A stretch of DNA of 30,086 bases from a virus: positions 1 to 30,086 of the IMG/VR virus record IMGVR_UViG_3300046367_000037. One strand, written 5' to 3'. Shown in pieces: positions 5,758-13,211 of this stretch (its first letter is position 1; each line of letters starts with the position of its first letter). The position numbers were made by a program, and so were the translations under genes. The notes beneath the pieces were generated by a model. It was not told the origin of the DNA and ran no database searches. It saw only the letters and a list, made by a program, of their open reading frames with translations.

Positions 5758-6182
5758 CGATTGCTCAAGGCGCGACCAACACATTCAAACTCGGCTTGCC
5801 CAAGGGTAACTTTGACTTCGATGTGGACACGTTCAAGATCGCGCTGTACACCGGCGCGGCTTCGATCAATTTAGACACCACCGCGTACACAACGGATGGT
5901 GAAGTTGTTGCGTCTGGCTACACGGCTGGCGGCGAAACACTTTCTGTTTCTCAGGCACCAACGATCGGCAACCAGACGGGCGACGCCACGGTATACCTGT
6001 CGTTCAGCAACGTGGTTTGGACCTCGGCACTCACTGCGCGCGGCGCGTTGATCTACAAGTCGGGTTCAGGTAACCCAACGGTCTGCGTTCTGGACTTCGG
6101 TGCGGACAAGACTTCGACAACAACTTTCACGGTGCAGTTCCCCGCTGCTACCGATACAGCTGCGATCATCCGCATTGCATAA
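5754..6182 (+). CDS. Tail/virion structural protein, beta-rich
   Basis: The 142-residue protein starts within an ATGA overlap with the adaptor-like gene. It contains FKIALYTGAASINLDTTAY near the N-terminus, GYTAGGETLSVS in the middle and LIYKSGSG, VLDFGADKTST, TFTVQFPA towards the end. This sequence style is common in uncharacterised phage virion proteins encoded close to tail fibres. By inspection it is all beta with no cysteine pairs or membrane segment. A tail or fibre-attachment role is likely from composition and from the adjacent gene of similar type. Which exact tail part it forms cannot be read from the sequence. Confidence 0.72.
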   Translation: MTIAQGATNTFKLGLPKGNFDFDVDTFKIALYTGAASINLDTTAYTTDGEVVASGYTAGGETLSVSQAPTIGNQTGDATVYLSFSNVVWTSALTARGALIYKSGSGNPTVCVLDFGADKTSTTTFTVQFPAATDTAAIIRIA

Positions 6183-6191
6183 GGACCAACA

Positions 6192-6710
6192 ATGTTTAAC
6201 GAACAAGCAAAAGCTGGCGGTGTGTTCACGGTCCAGTGCCATGACAAAGACGGCAACCTGAAGTGGGAAGACTCTGTTCCAAACCTCGTGGTGAACGAAG
6301 GCTTGCAGAGCATGAACACCCAGTATTTCAAGGGTAGTGCGTACACAGCGGCATGGTACATGGGTTTGATTACCGGCCCCGGCTCAGGTACATCCATCGC
6401 TGCCGCAGATACCTTGGCATCGCACGTAGGTTGGACCGAGTTCACCAGCTATTCCGGCACGCGCCCGGCAATCACATTTGGTACAGCTACAACAGCAGAC
6501 CCATCGGTGATTTCAAATTCTTCGGTACCTTCCTCATTCTCCATCACAAGCTCTGGTGGAACTGTTGCAGGCGCGTTCATTTGCACCGTCACCACAGGTA
6601 CATCTGGCACTTTGTTCTCAGCTTCTGACTTCCAGTCGCCCGGCGACCGCGTGGTTGTGGCTGGTGACACATTGAACGTAACGTACAGCTTCAGCTTAGA
6701 CGCTGCCTAA
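6192..6710 (+). CDS. Tail/virion structural protein with ExxNLVVNEGL motif
   Basis: The 172-residue protein has AAGGA (6181-6185) six bases before ATG 6192. The N-terminal part GGVFTVQCHDKDGNLKWED followed by NLVVNEGLQSM is a pattern I recall from many phage tail-associated proteins. The central WYMGLITGPGSG and HVGWTEFTSYSGTRPAI are also typical, and the end is DRVVVAGDTLNVTYSFSLDA. It appears to be a beta-sandwich virion protein, encoded as a pair with the preceding gene. Function beyond a structural part of the tail, or a fibre base, is not evident. Confidence 0.74.
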   Translation: MFNEQAKAGGVFTVQCHDKDGNLKWEDSVPNLVVNEGLQSMNTQYFKGSAYTAAWYMGLITGPGSGTSIAAADTLASHVGWTEFTSYSGTRPAITFGTATTADPSVISNSSVPSSFSITSSGGTVAGAFICTVTTGTSGTLFSASDFQSPGDRVVVAGDTLNVTYSFSLDAA

Positions 6711-6721
6711 CGGGGTAGCGG

Positions 6722-7339
6722 ATGTTTAGCGGTTCGGCCTTTGCAGCAGCGCCCTTTGCGGCTACGGGGTCGGACACGTTCAACGCAGAAATCAACGAAT
6801 CAGCAAATGCGCTAGAAACGTTTCTGGCGTCTGTAGTATTCAGAGCAAGTGTTGCAGAGACAGCGACAGGTTCAGATTCTGTTAGCGTGGCTGCTTCTTT
6901 GTTTGGCGCGGTCATAGATGAATCCGCAGCAGGCTCCGATTCCGTCACGGTAAGCGCGTCATCTTTTGGTGCCACTATTGAAGAAAATGGCGTGACCGCA
7001 GATTCAGTTACTGTGGCAGCATCTACGTTTGGTGCTTCTATTGCTGAGACAGCCGTAGCCTTGGATGCCGTGTACGCCTATGCTTTGTTCATTTGCGTGG
7101 TTACTGAAAGCAGCACCGTCATTGATGTGGCTACTGCTAGGTTGTTGTGGGAACTCATCAACGACAGTCAAACGGCTGATTGGCAGAACGTTAACGCTTC
7201 GCAGTCTGTGACGTGGAATGGTATTGATGACAGCCAAAGTGCTGGCTGGCAGACGCTTAATACGGCACAATCGACCACATGGGCACCTATCGACGATAGC
7301 GCACCAAACACATGGTCTGACATACCTACATTGGATTAA
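6722..7339 (+). CDS. Repeat protein of the tail region (21-residue and 11-residue repeats)
   Basis: The 205-residue protein is made almost entirely of two repeat types. Residues 25-117 consist of a 21-residue unit, with conserved Glu at positions 46, 67, 88 and 109, an ASxFGA step and a (G/A)SDSV(T/S)V step. A degenerate first copy lies around Glu26. Residues 143-205 have a Trp exactly every 11 positions (143, 154, 165, 176, 187, 198) in the frame W-x2-(I/V/L)-(D/N)-x-(S/A)-Q. A hydrophobic stretch (about 117-128) separates them. Such short periods suggest a fibrous or solenoid structure with stacked Trp residues. Position just upstream of the fibre genes suggests a tail spike or fibre shaft part, or a fibre-binding protein. 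I recognise no specific family. Confidence 0.74.
   Translation: MFSGSAFAAAPFAATGSDTFNAEINESANALETFLASVVFRASVAETATGSDSVSVAASLFGAVIDESAAGSDSVTVSASSFGATIEENGVTADSVTVAASTFGASIAETAVALDAVYAYALFICVVTESSTVIDVATARLLWELINDSQTADWQNVNASQSVTWNGIDDSQSAGWQTLNTAQSTTWAPIDDSAPNTWSDIPTLD
6794..7072 (+). repeat. 63-bp coding repeats (21 residues each)
   Basis: About four and a half imperfect copies of a 63-bp unit encode a 21-residue repeat with the core E-(S/T)-A-x-(G/A)-S-D-S-V. The third to fifth copies are the closest. At the DNA level they share pieces such as TCCGATTCCGTCACGGTAA versus GCAGATTCAGTTACTGTGG but have drifted at third positions, so selection has kept the protein pattern rather than recent duplication of DNA. 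Confidence 0.75.
7148..7336 (+). repeat. 33-bp coding repeats (Trp every 11 residues)
   Basis: Six Trp codons are spaced exactly 33 bases apart at the end of the repeat protein. The unit reads W-x2-(I/V/L)-(D/N)-x-(S/A)-(Q/A) followed by three variable residues. The spacing has no insertion or deletion over the six units, which argues for a regular stacked structure. Confidence 0.85.
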
Positions 7340-7341
7340 AA

Positions 7342-9405
7342 ATGGCAATCGTCGTAAAAGATAGAGTACAGCAAACGTCAACAACGACAGGCACAAGCGA
7401 CTTTGTGCTGACCGGCGCGGTCACGGGCTTCCAATCGTTTGCCGCTATTGGCAACACAAACACCACGTACTACGCAGCTGTTGACCCAGCCACAGGTGAT
7501 TGGGAAGTTGGCACTGGAACATACAGCACCACAGGCCCGACGCTCACACGAACAACAGTTTACGAGTCGAGCACAGGCGGTTCCAAAATTAGCTTTGGCG
7601 CTGGCGCAAAGAACGTGTTCTGCGTGTACCCAGCCGAGCGAGCCATCTATGAAGAGCCTTCTGGCAACACGCTGATTGACGGTGGCCCACTGACAGTTAT
7701 TGGCGCGGGCGTTCCAAGCTACACCAGCTTCTCAGCCGTACTTGCTGAGCTGTATGGCAACGTAGATACCTTTGCGCAGGTATACGCGCAGAACTACAAC
7801 GATGGCGCAGATGCGTCAGCGGACATGATCGTATACCGCGATAACACTGTTGTTGACACGGCCAACTTCATGGACATGGGCATTAACAGCTCAAACTTCT
7901 CGTCCGCAACGTACCCCATTTTTACCCCCAGCTCCATGTACTTGTACGGCGATGGTGGTGAGATGTTTGTTGGTAGCGGCACTGACGATCTGATTTTCTT
8001 TACTGGTGGCGTGGACGTGGCCGACGAGGCGGCTCGCTTCGATAAGACATCAAAGGCTTTGACCACTGTAGGTAACGTGAACGTCGGTGGTGCTTTGGAT
8101 GTCACAGGCGCGGCTACATTTGGTTCTACGGTTCTTCTCGATGCGGACCCTACTCTTGCTTTGCAAGCGGCCACCAAACAGTATGTGGACACTGCGGTGT
8201 CTACCGGGCTGCACGTACACACCCCAGTGTTGGTTGCAACCACAGGCAACTTGACCGCGACGTACATCAACGGCTCTTCTGGTGTTGGCGCTACGTTGAC
8301 AAACTCTGGAGCACAAGCGGCGCTGGCAATTGACGGCGTGAACATGGCTACCAACGACCGCGTTCTGGTGTGGCAACAGAGCGCTCAAGCACAGAACGGT
8401 GTGTACGTTGTCACCACGGTGGGTTCCGGCGCTACGAACTGGGTTCTGACCCGCTCTTCTGATGCGGACACATACTCTCCAGCCGACACGGGCGGTCTTG
8501 GTGGCGGTGACTACTTCTATGTGCAGTCAGGTTCTACCGGCGCTGGCGACTCGTATATCTGTACCAACGACGGCACGATCACATTTGGCACGACGGCCAT
8601 CACGTTCTCTCAGTTCAGTGGTGCGATTACCTACGTTGGTGGCACGAACATTGACATCACGGGCCAGACGATTTCTCTGACTGGCACGGTTGCCCCGACG
8701 AACGGCGGCACAGGTGTAAACACAGTCACGACAGGCGATCTGTTGTACGGCTCAGCTTCAAATACGTGGAGCAAGCTGGCTGCTGGCGGTGGCTACAAGT
8801 CTCTGGTGATGAACGCTGGCGGTACAAACGTCGAGTGGAACGCGGTTGCACTGAACCAATCTGGAGCTGTGTCTGGCTCTTTGGGTGCTACAAATGGCGG
8901 TACGGGCCTCAACTCTTACGCTACGGGCGACTTGATCTATTCAAGCGCGGCAAACACATTGGCCAAGCTGTCTGGCAACATCACGACAACCAAGAAGTTT
9001 TTGAATCAGACCGGTACGGGTTCCGACTCCGCCGCTCCTTCATGGGATACCGTGTCAGCGTCAGACATTTCTGGCTTGGGCACTATGGCCTCGCAGAACG
9101 CCAACAACGTAGCGATCACAGGTGGAACGGTAACCGGCGTAGCAATTTCTGGCGCGTCAACAATCAACGCATCTGTGATTGGTGGCTCAACCCCTGCGGC
9201 CATCACGGGCACAACGGTGACAGGCACTACAGTTTCTGGTACTGTTGCGGTCGTAGCAGCTAATGGCGTGATGGCTATCGCTGCTACAGTGACTGCTGAT
9301 GTGGTGGTCCCAACGGGGTGTAACGTCATCTCTGTCAGCCCTTGGTCAGTAGCATCTGGGGTTTCATTCACGCTGCCATCCGGTAGCCGTCAGGTGATTC
9401 TATGA
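7342..9405 (+). CDS. Long tail fibre/adhesin protein
   Basis: The 687-residue protein begins with a domain I recognise from phage tail fibres (about residues 1-105): VVKDRVQQTSTTTGTSDFVLTG, GFQSFAAIGN, WEVGTGTY and FCVYPAERAIYEE. Around residues 264-283 comes ADPTLALQAATKQYVDT, a common fibre coiled/trimerisation element. Residues about 292-430 form a beta domain (NLTATYING...MATNDRVLVW...WVLTRSSDAD). Two TNGGTG...TGDLxY units follow at about 452 and 516, 64 residues apart, then a GTTVTGTTVSG-like beta-helical stretch and a short C-terminal end. The fibre would trimerise and reach the cell surface. It overlaps the next fibre gene by four bases. It has no chaperone domain itself. Confidence 0.85.
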   Translation: MAIVVKDRVQQTSTTTGTSDFVLTGAVTGFQSFAAIGNTNTTYYAAVDPATGDWEVGTGTYSTTGPTLTRTTVYESSTGGSKISFGAGAKNVFCVYPAERAIYEEPSGNTLIDGGPLTVIGAGVPSYTSFSAVLAELYGNVDTFAQVYAQNYNDGADASADMIVYRDNTVVDTANFMDMGINSSNFSSATYPIFTPSSMYLYGDGGEMFVGSGTDDLIFFTGGVDVADEAARFDKTSKALTTVGNVNVGGALDVTGAATFGSTVLLDADPTLALQAATKQYVDTAVSTGLHVHTPVLVATTGNLTATYINGSSGVGATLTNSGAQAALAIDGVNMATNDRVLVWQQSAQAQNGVYVVTTVGSGATNWVLTRSSDADTYSPADTGGLGGGDYFYVQSGSTGAGDSYICTNDGTITFGTTAITFSQFSGAITYVGGTNIDITGQTISLTGTVAPTNGGTGVNTVTTGDLLYGSASNTWSKLAAGGGYKSLVMNAGGTNVEWNAVALNQSGAVSGSLGATNGGTGLNSYATGDLIYSSAANTLAKLSGNITTTKKFLNQTGTGSDSAAPSWDTVSASDISGLGTMASQNANNVAITGGTVTGVAISGASTINASVIGGSTPAAITGTTVTGTTVSGTVAVVAANGVMAIAATVTADVVVPTGCNVISVSPWSVASGVSFTLPSGSRQVIL

Positions 9406-10493
9406 GTACAGTTATTTCAGCAAGCACAACGCTTAACACGGCGTACAACGTCGTACCAGACACGTCAGGCTCCTTGGCTTTTGCCACGGGCGCTTCACCT
9501 ACTACAGCCGTGACTATTGACTCAAGCCAGAACGTAGGTATTGGCACTGCTTCCCCTGCTGTGAAACTTGATGTGATTGGCACTGTTAGGTCAGCCCAAT
9601 CAGACACAAGCGATGCTTACCTTAGAACGCAAAACTCATTTGGCAATACGTACTATTTGCAAAAGTCAGATAGAGCAACAATTTATACACCAACGACACA
9701 GCCATTTACTTTTGACATTGCTGGTGGCGAACGTATGCGTATTGACACCGCAGGTAATGTAGGTATTGGTACAACAAACCCAACTTCAAAACTTTACGTT
9801 TCATCAACGGGCTTAATCCCCGGTCGTTTTGTATCAACGCAAGCAACTAGCTACCTTGAAATCGACAACGCAACTGGCGGCGCTTTAGTTGCAAGCAATG
9901 GCGATGCTTTAGTGTTTTGCACTTCTGCAAACGGTATAGAACGCGCCCGTATCGACGCCAGCGGTAACTTGATTGTTGGCAGCTCAAATACAAACGCAAC
10001 GATTCAAATTGGTACCGCAGGCTCGACTTTCGGAAACACTTACTTAAACATAGGTGATGGTGTTGCATCCGCAAGATGGCAACTTTCTACAGGCAGCTAC
10101 AACTTAACTTTTGCCCAAAATAACGGGTCAGGAGTTTATGTTGCAAGGTCTCGCATCAATGATGCCACTGGCGCATACGTGCAGCTTTCAGATGCCCGAG
10201 TAAAAACAAACGTTGTTGCATTAGGTAGTGTGCTAGATAAAATTGAGCAGCTCCGTCCAGTTAATTACAGTGTGGTTAATTCGCAAGAAGAGGCAACGCA
10301 TATTGGCTTTATTGCACAAGAAGTTTTGGCTGTTTTTCCAGAATCTGTGCATATACCGAAAGACACAGAGACTGACCACTATGGAATTAACTACGGTGCT
10401 TTTGCGCCGCTTTTGGTTAAAGCCATCCAAGAACAACAAGCCCTAATCACACAACTGCAAGCTGACGTAGCTGCACTCAAAGGCCAAGCATGA
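9402..10493 (+). CDS. Tail fibre with C-terminal S74 intramolecular chaperone
   Basis: The 363-residue protein begins with shaft repeats built on the unit xxID(S/T)xxNVGIGTxxP (about residues 36-52 and 112-127), passes through a variable receptor-binding part, and ends in a peptidase S74 (endosialidase-type) chaperone domain. The domain starts at Ser263 in LSDARVKTNV; the expected self-cleavage is just before this Ser, with Lys268 and Asn270 in the usual positions. HIGFIAQEV, YGINYGAFAPLLVKAIQEQ and a final coiled coil complete it. Released chaperone would be about 101 residues. S74 domains guide trimer folding of beta-helical fibres and then cut themselves off. The part after about 9580 is visibly more AT-rich than the flanks. 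Confidence 0.9.
   Translation: MSTVISASTTLNTAYNVVPDTSGSLAFATGASPTTAVTIDSSQNVGIGTASPAVKLDVIGTVRSAQSDTSDAYLRTQNSFGNTYYLQKSDRATIYTPTTQPFTFDIAGGERMRIDTAGNVGIGTTNPTSKLYVSSTGLIPGRFVSTQATSYLEIDNATGGALVASNGDALVFCTSANGIERARIDASGNLIVGSSNTNATIQIGTAGSTFGNTYLNIGDGVASARWQLSTGSYNLTFAQNNGSGVYVARSRINDATGAYVQLSDARVKTNVVALGSVLDKIEQLRPVNYSVVNSQEEATHIGFIAQEVLAVFPESVHIPKDTETDHYGINYGAFAPLLVKAIQEQQALITQLQADVAALKGQA
9525..9544 (+). repeat. 20-base direct repeat, copy 1 (first fibre gene)
   Basis: AGCCAGAACGTAGGTATTGG occurs exactly here and again at 10634-10653 in the next fibre gene, in both cases encoding the SQNVGIG part of the shaft unit. A 14-base piece (GTAGGTATTGGTAC) occurs again at 9759-9772. Identity at DNA level between otherwise diverged genes could support recombination between fibre modules. 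Confidence 0.9.
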
Positions 10494-11689
10494 GTTCAAA
10501 CACCCTAACCGCAGACAACGGCGTAACCAGCGGAACCTCTGGCATCAAGTACAACGGCGGTAACGACGGCACGTTACAGCTCCAGACAACAACGGCTGGC
10601 GGCACAGCCACAACTGCACTGACCATCGACAACAGCCAGAACGTAGGTATTGGTACGAGTTCACCAAGCACGTACGGCAAACTTGTCTCTGTTACTGGGG
10701 ACAACGCAACAACTTTTGCCGCTGTTGGCGCGACCAATATGCTGCGAGTACAAGGTTACAACTCAACCTACGTTGGTACTGTTCTTGAATCCGTTAATTT
10801 GGCGCAAAATGCAAACACGCCAATGTTTATCAACGCTTCTCAAACTAAGTTTGGTATTAGCGGTGTTTCAAAAATGACACTCGACGCTAGTGGTAACTTG
10901 GCGGTATCCGCAGGCAACATAACCGCGTCCGGAACACTCAACACAACAAACGGCCATATCAACCTAGGAACGTCTTACATCAATGGTGTAAACGACGCTA
11001 ACTGGGGCATTTTGTATAAACCTAGTAAGGCTGGTGCTGCTGCTGCTCACGGGTTCTTAAACGACGCAGGTGGTGGCATCGTGACCATTACAAACGCTGG
11101 TGCGCTTAATGCGGCAGGGACTATTTCAGGCACAAACATAACCATTGGCGGAAACACAACAGGCAACGCTGCGACTGCTACAAAGTTTTCGAGTGGGCAG
11201 TCAAACTGGTACGGCACGGGTATTATTGACAGCGTAGTTGGGATGATGGCGTGGAAAAATTACAGCAACAGCCATGTAATTTTTGATGCGTCCGCGAGCA
11301 CATCTCCTTCGGGAACTTCCGTTAACAACACGAACTCTACATACCCGTGGGGTGCTTCATACCCAACGCTTATGGGATGGAACGGTAGCGGCACTTATGG
11401 TGTTCGCGTAGATTCAGCTCGCATAGCTGACACAATCTTCGGTACGCTTACGGATAGGACAGGTTCACGGGCGTCAAACACCACGTATACAAACAGTACG
11501 GGCCGCCCCCTCACAGTCTACTGTTCGTTCAACAACACCAACGGAGGTGCTACGCTGTATATGAATGGTTCTATCATTCGCTACATTAACGGCTACGGTA
11601 ACGGTCCCGGCGTAACTTTCATCGTGCCGAACGGGTACACATATCAAGTTGCCATGAACTCAGCAGTTAATAAATGGTGGGAATATTGA
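10490..11689 (+). CDS. Second tail fibre with alternative tip
   Basis: This 399-residue protein starts in an ATGA overlap and has the same kind of N-terminal shaft as its upstream neighbour (TALTIDNSQNVGIGTSSP at about residues 43-60), then ITASGTLNTTNGHINLG and GGNTTGNAATATKF fibre repeats. The C-terminal half (about 240-399) differs completely: SNSHVIFDASAS, YPTLMGWNGSGTYGVRVDSARIAD and a closing beta domain FIVPNGYTYQVAMNS ending in KWWEY. The last part resembles fibre tips that need a separate assembly chaperone, which may be the next gene. There is no S74 domain. Two fibres with related bases and different tips suggest a branched fibre or two receptor specificities. Confidence 0.84.
   Translation: MSSNTLTADNGVTSGTSGIKYNGGNDGTLQLQTTTAGGTATTALTIDNSQNVGIGTSSPSTYGKLVSVTGDNATTFAAVGATNMLRVQGYNSTYVGTVLESVNLAQNANTPMFINASQTKFGISGVSKMTLDASGNLAVSAGNITASGTLNTTNGHINLGTSYINGVNDANWGILYKPSKAGAAAAHGFLNDAGGGIVTITNAGALNAAGTISGTNITIGGNTTGNAATATKFSSGQSNWYGTGIIDSVVGMMAWKNYSNSHVIFDASASTSPSGTSVNNTNSTYPWGASYPTLMGWNGSGTYGVRVDSARIADTIFGTLTDRTGSRASNTTYTNSTGRPLTVYCSFNNTNGGATLYMNGSIIRYINGYGNGPGVTFIVPNGYTYQVAMNSAVNKWWEY
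10634..10653 (+). repeat. 20-base direct repeat, copy 2 (second fibre gene)
   Basis: Exact second copy of the 20-mer at 9525-9544, in the equivalent position of the second fibre gene's shaft module. It marks the boundary after which the two fibres stop resembling each other. Confidence 0.9.
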
Positions 11690-11690
11690 A

Positions 11691-11984
11691 ATGAAACACT
11701 ACAAAGACCCAGTTACAGGTGAACTCTTTGCATATGAAGCAGACGGTTCACAAGATGCGTTTATCAAAGAAGGTCTTGTGCCTGTTACAAACCCCGAAGC
11801 AGATCAGCTTAGGGCGCAAAAAGGCCAAGAGTATTTCGATATGTTTTCCTATGATAGAAAGCGTTCAACAGAATACCCTTCTATCGGCGATCAGTTGGAT
11901 GCACTATTCCATGCTGGTATATACCCGGCAGAGATGGCTGCAAGAATCCAAGCCATCAAAGATAAGTACCCTAAACCAAACTAA
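11691..11984 (+). CDS. Putative tail fibre assembly chaperone
   Basis: The 97-residue protein opens with HYKDPVTGELFAYEADG, continues with VPVTNPEADQLRAQKGQ, and ends with EYPSIGDQLDALFHAG and a helical AARIQAIKDKYPKP. Short proteins with a DPxTGxxYAYxxDGSQ start and a YPxxGDQLDA end are commonly encoded immediately after a fibre gene and are annotated as fibre assembly proteins or fibre-associated proteins. The location, one base after the stop of the second fibre, supports that. It may cap or fold that fibre's tip. It has no cysteines or membrane segments. Assignment is from pattern and context. Confidence 0.7.
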   Translation: MKHYKDPVTGELFAYEADGSQDAFIKEGLVPVTNPEADQLRAQKGQEYFDMFSYDRKRSTEYPSIGDQLDALFHAGIYPAEMAARIQAIKDKYPKPN

Positions 11985-11996
11985 CAAGGAACCAAC

Positions 11997-12146
11997 ATGA
12001 TTAAATTAGAACTCACCATCGAAGCCATCAACGTCATCATGCACGCGCTTGGCGAATTGCCTGCAAAAACCAATGCGTATGAGCTGGCCATGCAGATTAA
12101 AGCTCAGGCTGAACAACAGGTTCCCAAAGACGAGCCAGCCGCGTAA
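11997..12146 (+). CDS. Conserved 49-residue phage protein of unknown function
   Basis: A short but well-formed gene: AAGGA at 11986-11990, ATG at 11997 and stop at 12144-12146. The product starts MIKLELTIEAINVIMHALGEL, goes on with an AYELAMQIKAQAEQQ helix, and finishes with a short acidic/Pro tail. I recall very similar 45-60-residue proteins (LxLTxxExNxVLxALGELP...IKAQAEAQ) in many phages, almost always beside fibre genes. It is likely a helical hairpin. No function is known to me. It lies in the gap between the assembly-chaperone-like gene and the collar-domain fibre. Confidence 0.75.
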   Translation: MIKLELTIEAINVIMHALGELPAKTNAYELAMQIKAQAEQQVPKDEPAA

Positions 12147-12170
12147 AATCCGGGCAACCAAGGAACAAAC

Positions 12171-13211
12171 ATGTCCAGCACCTACTCACCAGACCTGCGT
12201 ATTGAACTCATCGGAACCGGCGACCAAGCTGGTGTGTGGGGCAACACGACCAATACCAACCTCGGCACGTTGATGGAAAACGCTGTTGCGGGCTACACAT
12301 CTGTCAGCATCATTGCGTCCCCACAGGCTTTGACGGCCAACGACGGCGCTTTGGATGAGGCTCGCTTTGCGGCCATCGCTCTGACAACATCCACCGCTGC
12401 AAACTTTACGGTCTGCATCCCACCAAACTCCAAGCTGTACACGTTCTACAACGCCAGCTCTTACACGGCCACGATCTCAAACTCGACGGTCAAGAACGGT
12501 GTCACGCTCAGTGGAGGCACAACAGTAGCCATCCCTGCTGGTAAAACCATGTCATTGTGGTCGGACGGTACAAACGTAGCCCAGCAAACAGACCAACTGG
12601 TTTCACCATCAATGTCTGCGCCAACAATCACCGGTGTATCAGTGGCCCCTACCGCCACCTTTGGCACAAACACAACCCAGCTGGCCACAACTGCTTTTGT
12701 ACAAGCCGCGCTTCAGGCGCTGCATCCAGTCGGCTCAATCTACACCAGCACATCGTCTACCAACCCGGGCACTGCATTTGGCTTCGGTACATGGGTTGCT
12801 TACGGCGCTGGTCGTGTTTTGCTTGGCGCTGGTGGTGGCTATACAGCTGGCGCTACAGGCGGTTCTGCTGATGCAATTACGGTTTCCCACACTCACACCG
12901 CGTCTTCTACTTTTAGTGGTAGCGCACTAGCTGGGCACAGCCACACTGCCACAGACTCTGGCCACAGTCACGGCATTGCTTACAGTGGCACTCTCGGTTT
13001 CTCTGGTGGTGGCGGTTACGGTGGAACGGCTTTTGGCGGCGCTGTAAACCAATCAACACAGTCTGGAACAGCAAACGTTTCTATCTCATCTGTTTCTGCG
13101 GGTACTCCAGCAGGCTCAGTTTCGACAACGGTGGACTCGGCAGGCGCAAGCGGCACAAACGCCAACTTGCAGCCATACGTCGTGGTCTATATGTGGAACA
13201 GGGTTTCATGA
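12171..13211 (+). CDS. Collar-domain tail fibre with His-x-His motifs
   Basis: The 346-residue protein has AAGGA at 12159-12163 as ribosome binding site. Residues 1-180 form a fibre-like N-terminal region (DLRIELIGTGDQAGVWGNTTNTN near the start, typical of environmental phage fibres). At about residue 184 begins a collar-type tip: LHPVGSIYTS, NPGTAFGFGTWV, GAGRVLLGAGGGY. Three His-x-His pairs follow (240/242, 256/258, 265/267) and the C-terminus is NLQPYVVVYMWNRVS, the usual end of such fibres. In the T4 long fibre tip, His-x-His pairs bind iron ions inside the trimer, and the same is likely here. The stop overlaps the HNH gene by four bases. Confidence 0.86.
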   Translation: MSSTYSPDLRIELIGTGDQAGVWGNTTNTNLGTLMENAVAGYTSVSIIASPQALTANDGALDEARFAAIALTTSTAANFTVCIPPNSKLYTFYNASSYTATISNSTVKNGVTLSGGTTVAIPAGKTMSLWSDGTNVAQQTDQLVSPSMSAPTITGVSVAPTATFGTNTTQLATTAFVQAALQALHPVGSIYTSTSSTNPGTAFGFGTWVAYGAGRVLLGAGGGYTAGATGGSADAITVSHTHTASSTFSGSALAGHSHTATDSGHSHGIAYSGTLGFSGGGGYGGTAFGGAVNQSTQSGTANVSISSVSAGTPAGSVSTTVDSAGASGTNANLQPYVVVYMWNRVS

